Below, piece by piece: positions 1-11,559 of a stretch of DNA of 64,000 nt. The translations under genes were made by a program, and so were the position numbers. The notes below the pieces were generated by a model. The model was given only the letters and a program-made list of their open reading frames with translations, was not told the origin of the DNA and ran no database searches. Position 1 is the stretch's first letter. Each line of letters opens with the position of its first letter. Source of the DNA: Lunularia cruciata (taxonomy: Eukaryota > Streptophyta > Marchantiopsida > Lunulariales > Lunulariaceae); the NCBI GenBank assembly GCA_948567375.1, contig OX419762.1, positions 17,552,001 through 17,616,000 of the forward strand. The letters are read 5' to 3'.

Positions 1-1000
1 AAGATCAAATTGCACATTGGAAAAAAAAATGTAAGCCCTCCCAATTCCGACTGTAGCACCTGAATGCCATATGAAATTAACAAGTTCATAAGGTTAAATA
101 AACTGATTTATTGGGACATTTTATTTTAAATCAAAATCATAATTTATCTTATAAACCGAGGTTGACTGTAAATATCTATCTACGTGTCCTGGATTTTGCT
201 TGTGTTTGGGTAACTTTTGTTTTAAATCTTGGGAGCGGGAATGAGTAACATTACCCGCGTGGAAAGGGTTAACTTCCATGCTAATACAATATATTTATAA
301 TGAAATACTTGGACTTATCTTGCTCCAAAAAGATAACATAATTATAACTATTATAAGATTGACCTCGGTCCCTGCACGCATCACTATATCCACTATATCC
401 ATCCTCACCTCTCACCGTTAGTGATGGAATGTGTCTTCTTACCAGGTCTGCAAGCCTATCGAAGTAACTATATTTCACTCACTCAGAAAGAAAGAAAAAA
501 AAATTTAGTTTAGGGTTTATATATAGATATTGAGAAAAAAAATATCAAAAAAATACAAAATAGATGAGTAAACTGAAAAATAAAATCTTCTATTTATATA
601 TAGTTTGCTCATTGATTTGTATGCTGTTGACATTTTTATCTTTTCTCAATATATTTTATTTTATCCTCAGTATAGACTTACTTAAGTAAATGAACTTGAG
701 AGTGTCATCTTCTAACGTTTGTGAACCAGAGGAAACATCGATTGTTAACCATCAAGATAGCGTGCGTGCATGAGATAGCAAAGATAAAAAGCATCAAGCC
801 GCAAAAATGGGTAAAGCCTCGATAGCATCGGGTTGAAAAGAAGAGAAAAAGCGAAGAAAAAAGCCAAAAGGACCAAAAGAAAGAAGAAGTTTGTTCGTGT
901 GTTCGCCTACTTCGCTAATCAAAGCAGCTAAACATTCTTAACGCATAATCGCGTCGACGGACCAAATTCGAAGACGTAATTGAAGCGAGGGCTCGAAACT
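1..1000. other. AT-rich upstream spacer
   Basis: No gene is supported here. The first 700 bases are AT-rich with short A-tracts. A stretch at about 785-833 has a pattern (an agccg block, an aaaatgggtaaagcc block, then atagcatcggg) that resembles the 3' tail of the LINE found at 59.5 kb. The match is short and diverged, so it is offered only as a possible remnant. Confidence 0.4.
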
Positions 1001-4000
1001 CGATCCGAGCATTCCCATACTCGTTGTGAAATGGGCTTTGAAATCTCTTGATTCCTCACCTCCTGACAATCATAACTAGTTCAGCTCAATTCCACTCTCC
1101 CTCCTTGTGCATCGGAATTTCCAGAGCTCCCTTGTGGTGCCTTCAATGCCCGTGTAATAGTAGTGATTGTAGTCGCTGATCGTTTGGGATTGGACTACTT
1201 CGAAGGTGGAACGATCGACTCCTTTACTTAGTCCAGAGTGTATTCACACAGGATGGATTCCAGTGCGCTCGATCACGAATCCATTGGCGTCGAAACCGTT
1301 TCCTTTCTCTGCTGGTTCGCACACGAGAGGGCATGACGATAGAAGAGAGACCTCCAACAAACGCATCGGTTATAGCGGGGCAAGTCGACCGATTCTCTGC
1401 TATGACAGCTATATTTTAGTTTTACAACTTGGCGTGAATCAAGGACTTCCGTTCAATCTATGGTGTTGTTGTTGCATCCAATGTCTCGTCAGTATTATGA
1501 CTTCCACATACCGCTGGTTGACTCCTACTTCGAGAAACTCGCTGATAATGTAGTTAGCATCCCTCCGTACCGCTGTAAAGGACGAGAACCAGAGGTTTGT
1601 GACTGTTGCAAGAAAGAAACTGCGTTGAAAATTTGGAGAATGCGCTGTCCGTGACCGAACTTGATCTCGACGAGCAGAGATGCAAGTGTACGAGACGCAT
1701 CGAGAAAAATAGGTACGCATCGGTGATAGGAGAATTAAATTTTAGGTAAGCGTTGTTGGACACCGATGTAAATCTCTATTCATTATCATAATTACCACTT
1801 TGAAATCAATTGCATTCTTGATTTCGACGGGGACTCAAGATCAACTTAATTACTCGATGCATATCAGTATTCACTTCACTTTTTGTTGTCTTGAAATTGG
1901 TTAAGACTTCCGAAACCACTTGCAGCTCGATCTTCTAATCAGAGTTGGTATGAGGTACCTTGTTCAGAGGATGTGTTCTCCGATTCCTGAAATCATAATC
2001 AACCCAAGGGCGAACAGTTATGTGTTTTGCTCGCTGAGCCTGATTAGTCTTCCTGCAGTTAACAGGAGCTTTCTACCATCGTTCTCGCCTTGATCTCTCG
2101 CTCCTCCTGCAGCTCTCGAACTTATCATTTTTTGCTCCGATAATCACTGCTCACCCCGCTCATCACTGCTCTGCTTCTAGCTCCGTATATGAGGATGAGT
2201 ATCGACGATACTACAGTAGTATCTAATCTGACTTGACTTCAATGTTTGGATGAGTCTCGTCCGACTTTATGTATAAGTTACTTTTAGAGATGCATGCTAG
2301 TAGAACTTCTTTCTCGATGAAGCGTCAAATTTGTAGGCGCAAGTGTTAAGGTGAAGGCTATGGCTTTTCAATTCTTCCTAACGGGGTACAAATAAACAGG
2401 TTGTCGACCTTCTAGAGACATGACAGGCAGCTGACCCTTCACTTCACTAAAATTAATCAGCCACATGATTTCTGGTACCGTAAACTTCCTGGACCCCAAA
2501 GGAGATGCGATGAAATGTTCTTGTGCTAAAACCTTACAGCGTTGCCATGTGTCGCGGAGTTCATAGCTACATTATTGTGTTCGTTCTCAGTTTCAGTCTC
2601 AGTCTAAGTCAGGAAAAGAGGAGAACGCCTATGGTACGAATCCTGCCTTACCTAACTCACACCAGGTGTGAGCTTGCTATTTAATTTACTTATAGGCAGA
2701 ATCTACGAAAGTTCATTTTGGTGAGAATCTTACACGAAGGATTTTCCACAAGGCAAAGCAAGAAAAATCCGCGTGTTTAACCAAAGAAAGATGAACTATC
2801 TGTCTAGCCAAAGACACGGCATGAAACCTGCAGGAATCTGGGTTCCTTGTCTCTCTCTCTGGCATTCGCGACCATAGAACAAGCCTGCAGGAATTGAGTG
2901 CCTTATCCCCGGTGTCAAACACAACCGTAGAACAAGTTTACCACACAGGCAATGTGAGCAAGCTTCTTCTAACCTCATGTTTTACCCAAGTTCTTTTTAC
3001 GTTCACGCATGGTAAGTGGATTTGAACAACTTTTAAGTAGTTGCTTCGCCAGTCCATAGCATGATCAAACTCATATTTTTCTTCTTTCATCGGTGGAGCT
3101 AAAACTGCGTCCTGATGATACTGGGGGAGGTTGAGCAGTTGAATGCCGATCTTAACCGACTTGCTGGCATGTACTGGTTTCCCTAGTTTGCCAGAACCTG
3201 CTTCACACATTAGTGTAGTCATCATGGATTCATACTTGCATTAGTTCTTTCACCATACAAAACCATTAAAATTACGGTGTTTCGTCAACTCTGCCATGCA
3301 TTTAAGACGAATGGATTTTGTGAGAATGATTCGCTGCTTGCACACTCGTCCTGCGTAGAGGAGAGACTATACATTTATATTTTAATTGCCATATTTTGCT
3401 ACATGAGACCTGTTTACTCGACCCGCGAGTTTCAGAAGCAACTAATGTGCATTTCCCTTTTCATCGTTGATGAGAAAGAAGAAATATCTACGTCGAGCTC
3501 CCCTAGTTCTTATCGCAGGAGTTTCCACAGACCTTAGGGTCTGGAGTAAAGATTAAGCCGTTGATACGGTGTGGTGTTGACTTCACAACATTGACGCTTT
3601 TATTGCAGCTAGGTATGAACTGGTGAGATGTTGGCCAGAGCGAAGATCCACTATCAGGCACAATCAGGAGCTTTCAGCTGTAGATCCATGGAATGTGTGG
3701 GGTGCTGGTTGTGGGTGATGGCGATTGAAGGAATATCGACCGAGTCCTTCTCTGCAGCTGTCGTTTACAATGACCTCTGAACTTCAGGAGTCTGCTAGTG
3801 TGTCACCACACAAACCTCCGCCTGTAAATGTCACCCTCTTTGTAGGCCTGACTCAAAACTGTTACAGTTATAGGAGCAATAGCAACTCTGTTCTCTTCAC
3901 AACTGTCAACTAGCACAATCGTCGAAATGATTTTCCAACCTGTAGCCAGAGCTCGACACGTTATAAAGATTTTGAACGGAATTTGTCCTCAAACTGCCCT

Positions 4001-4190
4001 AGTTAGTTAGTAGGTGAGGCCATATATGATCTCCATATTAATTACCAGTTGCACGGAGCGTAGCATCTTATATAAAAATGTACGTTCTTGTTAAAAGAGA
4101 TAAGAATGTGAGATCCGAGTGACTGTTACTGCTGCTCATGCTCCCGTCGATTGGGAGCCCCGTAGCTCATGTTTGTCTTACTGAATATTG
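1000..4190. other. mixed-composition region, possible leader or introns of the 4.2 kb locus
   Basis: Base composition rises to near-genic values from about 900 onward, and several short open frames occur on both strands. None could be matched to a known family. A Cys-rich open stretch at 1476-1652 (+) with a CDCCK motif ends at a stop without a convincing splice signal. The region may contain 5' exons or introns of the locus whose exon is at about 4194, but I cannot define them. At 2828-2940 two short direct repeats occur (cctgcaggaat and the tagaacaag word). Confidence 0.35.
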
Positions 4191-4193
4191 CAG

Positions 4194-4411
4194 TTCGTGG
4201 AAGTGTGGTCTCCTGATGGTAGTGTCCGACGGTTCGCTTCTGGAACAAAGGCTGCTTTCGCTCTCGAAAGGATCAACAGTAAAATAGGTGATTCCAATAT
4301 GAGGGTTGCGATGATAGAGTCGATCAAGGCAGGGGAACAAACTGTGGAGTTTGGTCCGGACGCAGACCTTGTTTCATATGGAAAAGGCTGGAGATTACGG
4401 GCTGTACCCGG
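4194..4411 (+). CDS. internal exon of an unrecognised plant protein (partial gene model)
   Basis: A good acceptor (tactgaatattgcag) is followed by an open, protein-like stretch that starts FVEVWSPDGSVRRF and continues through AFALERINSK, AMIESIKAGEQ, FGPDADLVSYGKGWRL to about RAVP. Alternating charged and hydrophobic residues and the glycine turns look like a real folded domain, unlike the frames around it. I do not recognise the family and assign no function. The 3' limit is uncertain: a donor could lie at gctgtaccc or cccggtact near 4405-4412. A possible continuation is the frame opening at about 4653 (VPIIEEPKKYSNLEPF). No start or stop exon could be placed, so this may be a partial gene or a relic. 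Confidence 0.5.
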
Positions 4412-4619
4412 TACTTTTTTTCATCCCTTCCGCTTGAAACTATTTTCCTCGCAATTCCCTTCACACATCATGTGTGTAGCATCCTACTACACCAGCAAGC
4501 TGTATATTCGCTTGCTGGACAGCGAGGTCCTACTATGCAAACAATGTTCGGTAGACCAGAAAGGAGAATCTCATGCCCGATCTACCGTAGGAGCAGGTGT
4601 CACTTCTTTAAACTAAGAA

Positions 4620-7600
4620 CACTTTACTCATGATCTAATCCATTTCTAATTGAGGTACCTATTATTGAGGAACCGAAAAAGTATTCGAATTTAGAGCCGT
4701 TCATTGCATCTCTGAGAATCAAAGTTATGAACTGGTATTCTCATGTCTGTGGTGCAGTGTTCGACCGTAACAATAGCAAAGGTGGGTTAAGCAAGAGAGC
4801 TGGATACTACTCCAACTCCAAAGATTCTCAATGCAGATTCCCAAAGATTGACAAAAAACATCTTGTGATTGTACATAGAAGAAACAATATATGTTGGGAT
4901 AATACTAACTCGTCTTCGAAATGGAGTTGGCCAACGGAGACAGAAAATGGTTTGTCTTATAAGCAAACCAGGGAACAGGTGTCTGTAGGATCAAGTTTTG
5001 GTGAGAGAAATTCACTTTTGAAAAAAAAATATTGTCCTTCATATACAGCTCGTAAGAGCTCCGCCGGAGAAAAATCGTAGCAAGCTTATCTTGAGAAGAT
5101 GATGGATGGAGCGCTGGGTCGAGTGCACTACGAGAGCAGCACATTACGGAAGCTGAGTTTTGTAAGAGATTTCACGCCATATCAAAGTTCCAGTCTTCGC
5201 TGATTTGAATATTCTGGTAGTATACTCATCCAAACTTGTAGGAATGAAGGCGCCCGTCTACCGATGATTGCCTTGTTTGTAGGAGTTACTAGCTGTAGGT
5301 CTCAACCCAGCTAACAGTTATGAGCTAAAGTATTCAACCGCTTGTCTTCATCTCACAATATCTTGAAAGCAACTACTCAAAGGCGGTACTGACTGTATAA
5401 TAACTTCCCTGGTGGTGCTCCTAGTGAAGGATGACTGTAGGATGCATATTGAATATGACCAGTCGTGATAACAACGCGTAACAAACAGTTATCACTCTCT
5501 GTCTTACTTACAGGAGCCCAATCCTGCTGATATAAGCCCTGAAAATGTCCTCGAAAGATCGTCTACACAGCATTATCAGCGATGCTAAAGCTCCCGTGCT
5601 CTAGATGTTTCGCATGCCCTTTTTCCAATTATAAGAACAAATTCGCGAGAATACAATTGACCGTTTACAGAAAAGGACACTTCTAGTTCGGATTCTTTGC
5701 CGGCATTTGCTCGGACAGTGCACTAATCATGAAACATTCTCTTGTGTAGGCTATTTCCTGCAAGCCTCGTGCATGCACTTGTATTGTCCAGAGATGGGCC
5801 GATGGGTACGCGGAGATAAGGAAGGCTCAATTTTTGCTGGTATGCAGAGAATATTCCCTAATCGAGTGTGATGACTTTTGTTGCAAAAATTGGCATGGCT
5901 GCGCGAAGTTATGGCTCAATTTTCGCAACACTGCCGATGAATACCAGTCACTGAAGCTCACGCTTTCCTTATCAAGTTGCACGAAATGCACTGTATGTGC
6001 TAATGAAATGAAAATGCACTGTATCTCTCGTCGAGTAGCAGCGTCATTCGCAGCACCCGCATCATAATGATTGTCTATATCGAGAAGTGACTTACAGTAA
6101 CAGTATCTCTTGTTGGGCTTTCTGTGGAGAAGACAACGTTTCACATGTCGAAATCTCGTCATGGTAAATTAATCCCAGGTGTCGTCCGGATCCAGTTGGG
6201 ATAAGCCAAGTCCATTTCAGTTCCGCTATTGAGTAACTGTCAGGTACACGAGTCATGATGCTATTGCCTTCGCTATAAATTTTTCATACTTGATTATGTC
6301 AGGTGTAACTCAGATGTCGATGATTGAATAATCGATCAGCTGAACAATAATTGGAGGGACATGTCAACTTATTTCGTTGTGAGAAATATCGGAGAAGACC
6401 GACAAAATATCTAGTCCAAAGGTTGCTACTTCTAGCGTTAGATGCAAAAGCTTGCTTCTGTAATAATAGATTGGTTATATTGGAGTTCCATTTGATGAAA
6501 AGAATGTGGATCAGACTTCTACTAAGGATAGTCTACTAAAGATAGGGTTCGTGAGAAGATAAGGCTACACATTTGCGTAACTTAAAGAAGACCACATCAT
6601 GAAATGTTTGTAGACAGATATTTGCAAGTTGTCTTTAAATTCTGTTTATTTGTTTTCTAAACTACCTAGTTTTATGATAGAAGTCTAGATTATCTTGTTG
6701 GAATTGAGACACAAACTCAAGATAATTGTTGGATCTTGTACAGTGTTTAATCTGACCTTGTTCTTTTATGCCCGTTGACAATATACTCCAACCTTTGAAA
6801 CTAAGTTAACTGCACCTACGATTCTATCTGCTCAAGATGTTTTCAGATTTCAATATGATGCTTTAACTAAGACTTTTCTCCAAACTACTCTCTAAACACT
6901 ACTGCACTCTCTTGCCTGACTTGCAGATTGCAATGATCAACGATTATTAAGAGCTATATGAGGTGCATAATATGTGTGTATACCAAGTTTCAACTTGGTT
7001 ACACGAAATAGTGCATAATTTGAATCAAATTGGATTGATGAATTCCCACGTAAAAAACTTAAAATAAAGAAGCCCGGTCCATAACATATAATGTGTAAAG
7101 AGCATTATTTCTATCTTGGAGAACAAGATATGGAGAAATTTCATATGAAAAACCACAAAGATCCGTATCTCTAGTTTCTGAATTAGACCAACCAAAAAAA
7201 AACATTAGAAAAAGGTAGTCAAATCCTAAGAAACATCACACTATGTGATGTGTTCTCGGATGTCGAATGGTTTGTAAGTTATATCCTTTATTTGGTTCTA
7301 GAGGCTTAAGTAAAATAAGATGAATGAATGAGTTTGATGTTCTCTAGTTATGAATCACAGAAAGTGATTTTCAATATATTTTGTATGTACAGCAAATGGA
7401 CACCAACTTTATTATATTTGTGGAATGCAGGATAGAACTGGACATAATATGAATTTGAGATTAGTATGGAGCCAAGATATCACCTTTTACGATACATAGA
7501 TTACACGTCAGTGTAACGTCACTGATTGAGATATGTAAACCAAGACGCTCGCTACTAGTACAATTTAAAATACATATGTTACGATAAACAGTCAAGTTGA

Positions 7601-7940
7601 TGATGAGAATGAAGCCGTCTTTTCTATATTATGACGTCATTCCCGTGTTAGATCCTAGATACTTAATCTAATTTAGAAAACTAAATTACCAGAAATTTAT
7701 GTTTTAAAATTATAATCTATGTGGTTCAAAATTCAACAAACGTTCATACTTACTTATAAGCTACAATATCTATTGCATACAAGATAGATTAAACGATAAC
7801 ATAAATTTTACTTTATTCCTGTTTTAGTTAAGATATCTATTTTGTATAAGGTTATTCATCTTTCATATCTTTTGTATATACTTTTTTATTTATATTCTTT
7901 GTAGATAATTTTTTAATTTATATAGCTACCCTATGTAAAT
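4620..7940. other. non-coding stretch, no gene recognised
   Basis: Short open frames exist (for example 4727-5080 and 5834-6067 on +) but none shows recognisable motifs, and splice logic does not connect them with confidence. From about 6550 the DNA becomes AT-rich and featureless. A candidate exon-like piece with an acceptor occurs at about 5750-5818 and would continue the 4.2 kb locus if that gene is real. I see no RNA gene or complete repeat here. Confidence 0.35.
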
Positions 7941-7945
7941 AATAT

Positions 7946-7978
7946 TTCCTAGTGGTAGAGCGGTCGGCTGTTAACCGT
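7946..7978 (+). tRNA. fragment resembling plastid trnN-GUU (5' part only, non-functional)
   Basis: The stretch contains agtggtagagcgg followed by tcggctgttaaccg, which is the D-arm and full anticodon arm of a tRNA-Asn with GTT anticodon. The exact wording (gagcggtcggctgttaaccg) is that of the plastid gene as I know it, not the nuclear tRNA-Asn. The acceptor half is shortened (ttcct only) and the T-arm does not follow, so it cannot be a working tRNA. Most likely it is a scrap of plastid DNA in the nucleus (NUPT). A tRNA-derived SINE head is the alternative. Confidence 0.6.
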
Positions 7979-8107
7979 ACATACGAAAGGTGATGTCACC
8001 TAAACTACATCTAAACCTTTAATATGCTGTAGCATCTAGAGCCTTGAGTTCTTAACTTTGAGTAATACAAAACGGCAATGCTATCAGCCTTTAATAAGTT
8101 GATAGCC

Positions 8108-8145
8108 TTATCGTTCATAAGTCGATATCAACTTATGAACGATAA
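8108..8145. repeat. perfect 15-bp inverted repeat, 8-base loop
   Basis: The arms ttatcgttcataagt (8108-8122) and acttatgaacgataa (8131-8145) are exact reverse complements around cgatatca. The outer word agttgata just before and tatcaact across the loop form a second, competing inverted pair. No transposon ends or target duplication could be seen. Confidence 0.8.
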
Positions 8146-8330
8146 CGCTCTAGCTTAAATACCTGTTGAATATTTAATTATCTTTCAAAACCTTTCATCA
8201 GTAATAACTACTAACAAGTCTTTTATTCCACCTTAAAGTACAACTTTGAAATGTTGAGGTTCACATATATCATACTGATCATGTGTCGCCTTGAATAAAG
8301 TTGCAAGTATAGAAAGAGGGGGGAACACAA

Positions 8331-8485
8331 AGGATGGGAAGACCCCATCAAGCCGTACAAGGATGAGACAGAAAAGGTAAAATGCAACTAAACCCCAATA
8401 GTATCGGTATAAGAAATCTGCCTGACTGCACTTAAGATATACACGTGCGACTCAAATATATTCGTTATGCAACTCGTAAGTCTAT
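8331..8485 (-). mobile_element. 3'-end remnant of the 59.5 kb LINE family
   Basis: The words aggatgggaagacccc, atcaagccgtacaag, gagaca, aaaaggtaaaatg, aaccccaatag, aagaaatctgcc and cttatgcaactcgta (in diverged form) occur in the same order as at 59537-59680. There they form the reverse complement of the LINE's 3' untranslated end. Only this tail is present, as expected for a 5'-truncated insertion. The orientation puts the sense strand on minus. Confidence 0.7.
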
Positions 8486-10500
8486 GGAAGCGGGAACATA
8501 CCTGTATTTGTATAGTGGGTGCTGCATATTCCAGCTTAAAGTACAGGTGCGAGATTTTGAGTTTGATCAGACCATATCTTAAATATTATATATTGGGACG
8601 TGGTACTTCCACCACAATGCATGATTACAATATAAGATTTACAATGCTGGGGTCTCGGGTTATGTGTGGTGGAAAAAGGACACCCCTATATATTACCTTG
8701 AAACTAAGTTGCAACTATGGAAATGGAAACATGCCTCTATTTTATAGAAGGTACAAGGAAATTAAGTTAATCACCCATTTTTCAAGGTAGTTGAGTTAGA
8801 TAATTTGCGCTCATAAGAAAGTCATGGATACTCTCCTCCCACGGTTTCCTCTTACCAAATCTTTTTCGTTTAGATTTAATTTCAGAGTACTGTGCTCTTT
8901 ATAGTCTCTGTCAGCGCCAACTCTCGGACTTTTTCTCCTACTTTTCTCTTGCTTCTACCTTATTAATAATCCAATAATACAAACCAAATAAAAAAAAGAA
9001 AATCATTCAATAGTGGTCTAACATCATAATACTATCACCATTACAATGCGTCATGCATTCCAGAAGGCTAGAAACTAACCATACCGTACGTATGACATGC
9101 AGCGAAAATTCACAGATAAGCTAGGAAATCAATCAAACAAACTAATACTAACACTAATATAAAACTCATTATCATGTCATACTAACAAACTATACCAACC
9201 AACCACGCTATATTCATAATGATGTTACGCATTCCTCGTTCCTCCTATGGGTTAGGAACATTCTCTGGAGTAACGAATACCAACCAAAAAGACAAAAGAA
9301 GCATGAGAAAGCCTCCTCAGTACCTGGGTGGTATGGTAGACCTTGTTGCTACCCTGGTTCCAAGGGACTGGAATAACCCCGACAAACTCATCTTACCTGC
9401 AGGGCTACGAACTGTTTTGGGCTGCTGCACTGCAGATTCGTTAGATACATAGATAGCCGTCATGGGGAATTCTCGTCGAGAGGTTTTGGGTGCAGCGACT
9501 CGTTTGGGAACCTATCAGACGAGGTCCATTACTTGGATTAGTGGAGCATTCATTAAATGTCTGCAGCAACCCAACAACGGACGGTAGGTCTCTTCCCTCG
9601 GTCTAGTGGCCGACGAATATTTAGTCGTTTCACCGCAGAACGAGAAGATGGATTCATCATCCCCCACTCCTCCTGCCCTGCAGCATTTATTTGTAAGCTC
9701 GAGTGAGTTCCCGTTCCATTTTAATATGCAGTGGAGGGAGGAGACGCCATGCCTAGACGCCGGCAAGAACAATAAGAATATGAATTTGCTAGTTTATGAC
9801 ATTCCCCAAAGGTTTTCCTACTGTTCCCCTCCCTGTTGTTGCCTGGCTGATTTTGTTTGGTCGGCGACTGGGATTTCTCGAGGAGTTCTTGAGCGTCTAT
9901 CTATGTGGCCCGTTGATAAGGCCTTCAATTGAAGGATGTGGAGCTTGCAAATCTGAACTTATCAGAGCTTAATCTTTGTCTTACCCCATACCACCCCGTA
10001 TTATATGAACGTGGACTTTCATATACACCATAACATGAAGGCTTGAAAATTCCGTTGTTGTTAATATTTATTTGTAGATCATCTATATGTGTCCTTTGTA
10101 TCTAGGACTCTCAATGAAAAACAACTTGACAACTTTAACTTTATAATATATCGATGGGGTGTCCACATCTCCCTTATTTCTTACATAGAAATAATATCGT
10201 ATGGAATCTAGGGGCCAAGATGATGTGTAATACAATGTATGTTTGGAAATATTTGTGGCCACCTGGAGAGTGTAAATAAATAAGCAGTAAGGGAAACTAT
10301 TCCAACTACTGATGCTTCCGCGTTAAGGATAAAACTTGAATAAATACATGGTTTATGCCATAGATTCCTAACATGCAATTTTATTGCAAAAGTAATGCTG
10401 AATGAAATTCGTACAGAGACATGCATATATGATTCCATCCTTCCAGGCCATACCAGTATCTTTCTCCGAATTCAAATTGATCCAAAGGACCGAGTGAATC

Positions 10501-10512
10501 CTCTATAAATAG
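10501..10512 (+). promoter_or_regulatory. possible TATA box
   Basis: The sequence tctataaatagc is a close match to the plant TATA consensus in otherwise mixed DNA. The next ATG is at 10557. No recognisable product follows, so the functional status is unknown. Confidence 0.3.
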
Positions 10513-11332
10513 CTTGCCTTCGGCAGCGTCTTCTTAACTCAAGTCCACTTTCTCCCATGAGCTTTGGTTCATGGGGTAGCATCTGGCCAATTACAAACAA
10601 GAATGAGTCAAGCTCCTCTTGTCTGCACTTTCTGCATCATGTCCATGACAACTCAACTTTGACGATGCAATTCGGCCACCAGCTTTATTATATTGTGTCG
10701 AATTTTATCCTTATGAGGTGGAACTTGATTACATCTGTTGGGATATGGGTTAGGGATCTTCTGTTGTTAACGTGAAATCGTTTGGTTTCTAAATTTGGTT
10801 TATTCTGCACCATCACTAGAAGCTTAAACGCTCGGTTTGTGCTCACTTCGACGACCGGAATAACAGTGTGTGACTCGCAACGTAGTAGCCAATCCGGCCA
10901 TTAGCTTGTCCTTAATCGGGGTTAGTACAAGACAAGCCACATCAAGTGAACGTAACCTCGTGAGATTAGGTAGATCTCCAAGCGTACAGGTAACGATTCG
11001 ATGGGGGCAATGGTTGGTTCAAAAACTACCTAGCCAATAGAAACCGCTCTTACCCAAACCGGGGAAGGTAGCAGATACAGTAGTATCTCCAGATTTCTCG
11101 TGGTGTGTTAATTTAACTGGCAAATGGGAAGGAGAAACCTGGTTTATTCAGCCCTTCTGGTCTAATTGTTTCACCACTACTCGGCGTGATTATCAAATTT
11201 GATGCGGTGAGTTGGAGTGACCAAACTTCGGTATAAAAAAAGGTGCACCGCGCCTTTAAATGTACGTGTTAAACATGCTCACACGAAAAAAAGCAACGCT
11301 TGGGTTACGTGCGACGCATCTAGAAAAGAGGT

Positions 11333-11348
11333 GGGGGGGGGGGGGGGG
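11333..11348 (+). repeat. poly-G run (16)
   Basis: Sixteen consecutive G residues lie just upstream of the ACR leader region. Such a run is prone to polymerase slippage, so its exact length is unreliable. Confidence 0.9.
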
Positions 11349-11488
11349 AGAGAAAAGTGGTAGTAGTTTGGTTAGAATTTGTGGATGATGAATCAGGTCG
11401 TGGGTTGGGGGAGTGGAGGGAAATCAGCGAGCAACACGTGCATTATTAATTAACAAGCCAGTAGTCGGTGAATAAGATGTGGGCGGAG

Positions 11489-11506
11489 TATATAATATAT
11501 ATATTT
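11489..11506 (+). promoter_or_regulatory. candidate TATA region upstream of the ACR gene
   Basis: A tatataatatatatat tract is flanked by ggagta and tactcc, an imperfect palindrome, in an otherwise GC-rich stretch. It is about 2.1 kb before the ACR start codon. If it is the ACR promoter, the leader must be long and probably spliced. It could instead serve a separate transcript in the GC-rich interval. Confidence 0.35.
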
Positions 11507-11559
11507 TACTCCGAAGGGGCAGGGGATCGGGCGAGAGGAATTAGGTCGAAGTTTATTAG

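Larger units (their letters stand above)
8490..11460. other. spacer with uncharacterised open frames
   Basis: No gene is recognised. Open frames at 9219-9452 and 9606-9932 (+) have near-genic composition but no family motif and no clear splice context. A CTATAAATAG box at about 10501-10512 lies about 45 bases before an ATG that opens a 72-codon frame (10557-10775). This could be a small promoter or part of an old mobile element. A 16-base G run lies at 11333-11348. Confidence 0.35.

Noticed and set aside
7946-7978. Functional tRNA-Asn gene
   Set aside because: Acceptor stem is truncated and the T-arm is absent, so it cannot fold as a tRNA.
9606-9932. 108-codon open frame
   Set aside because: No family motif, and the opposite strand is open over the same interval; not enough to call a gene.
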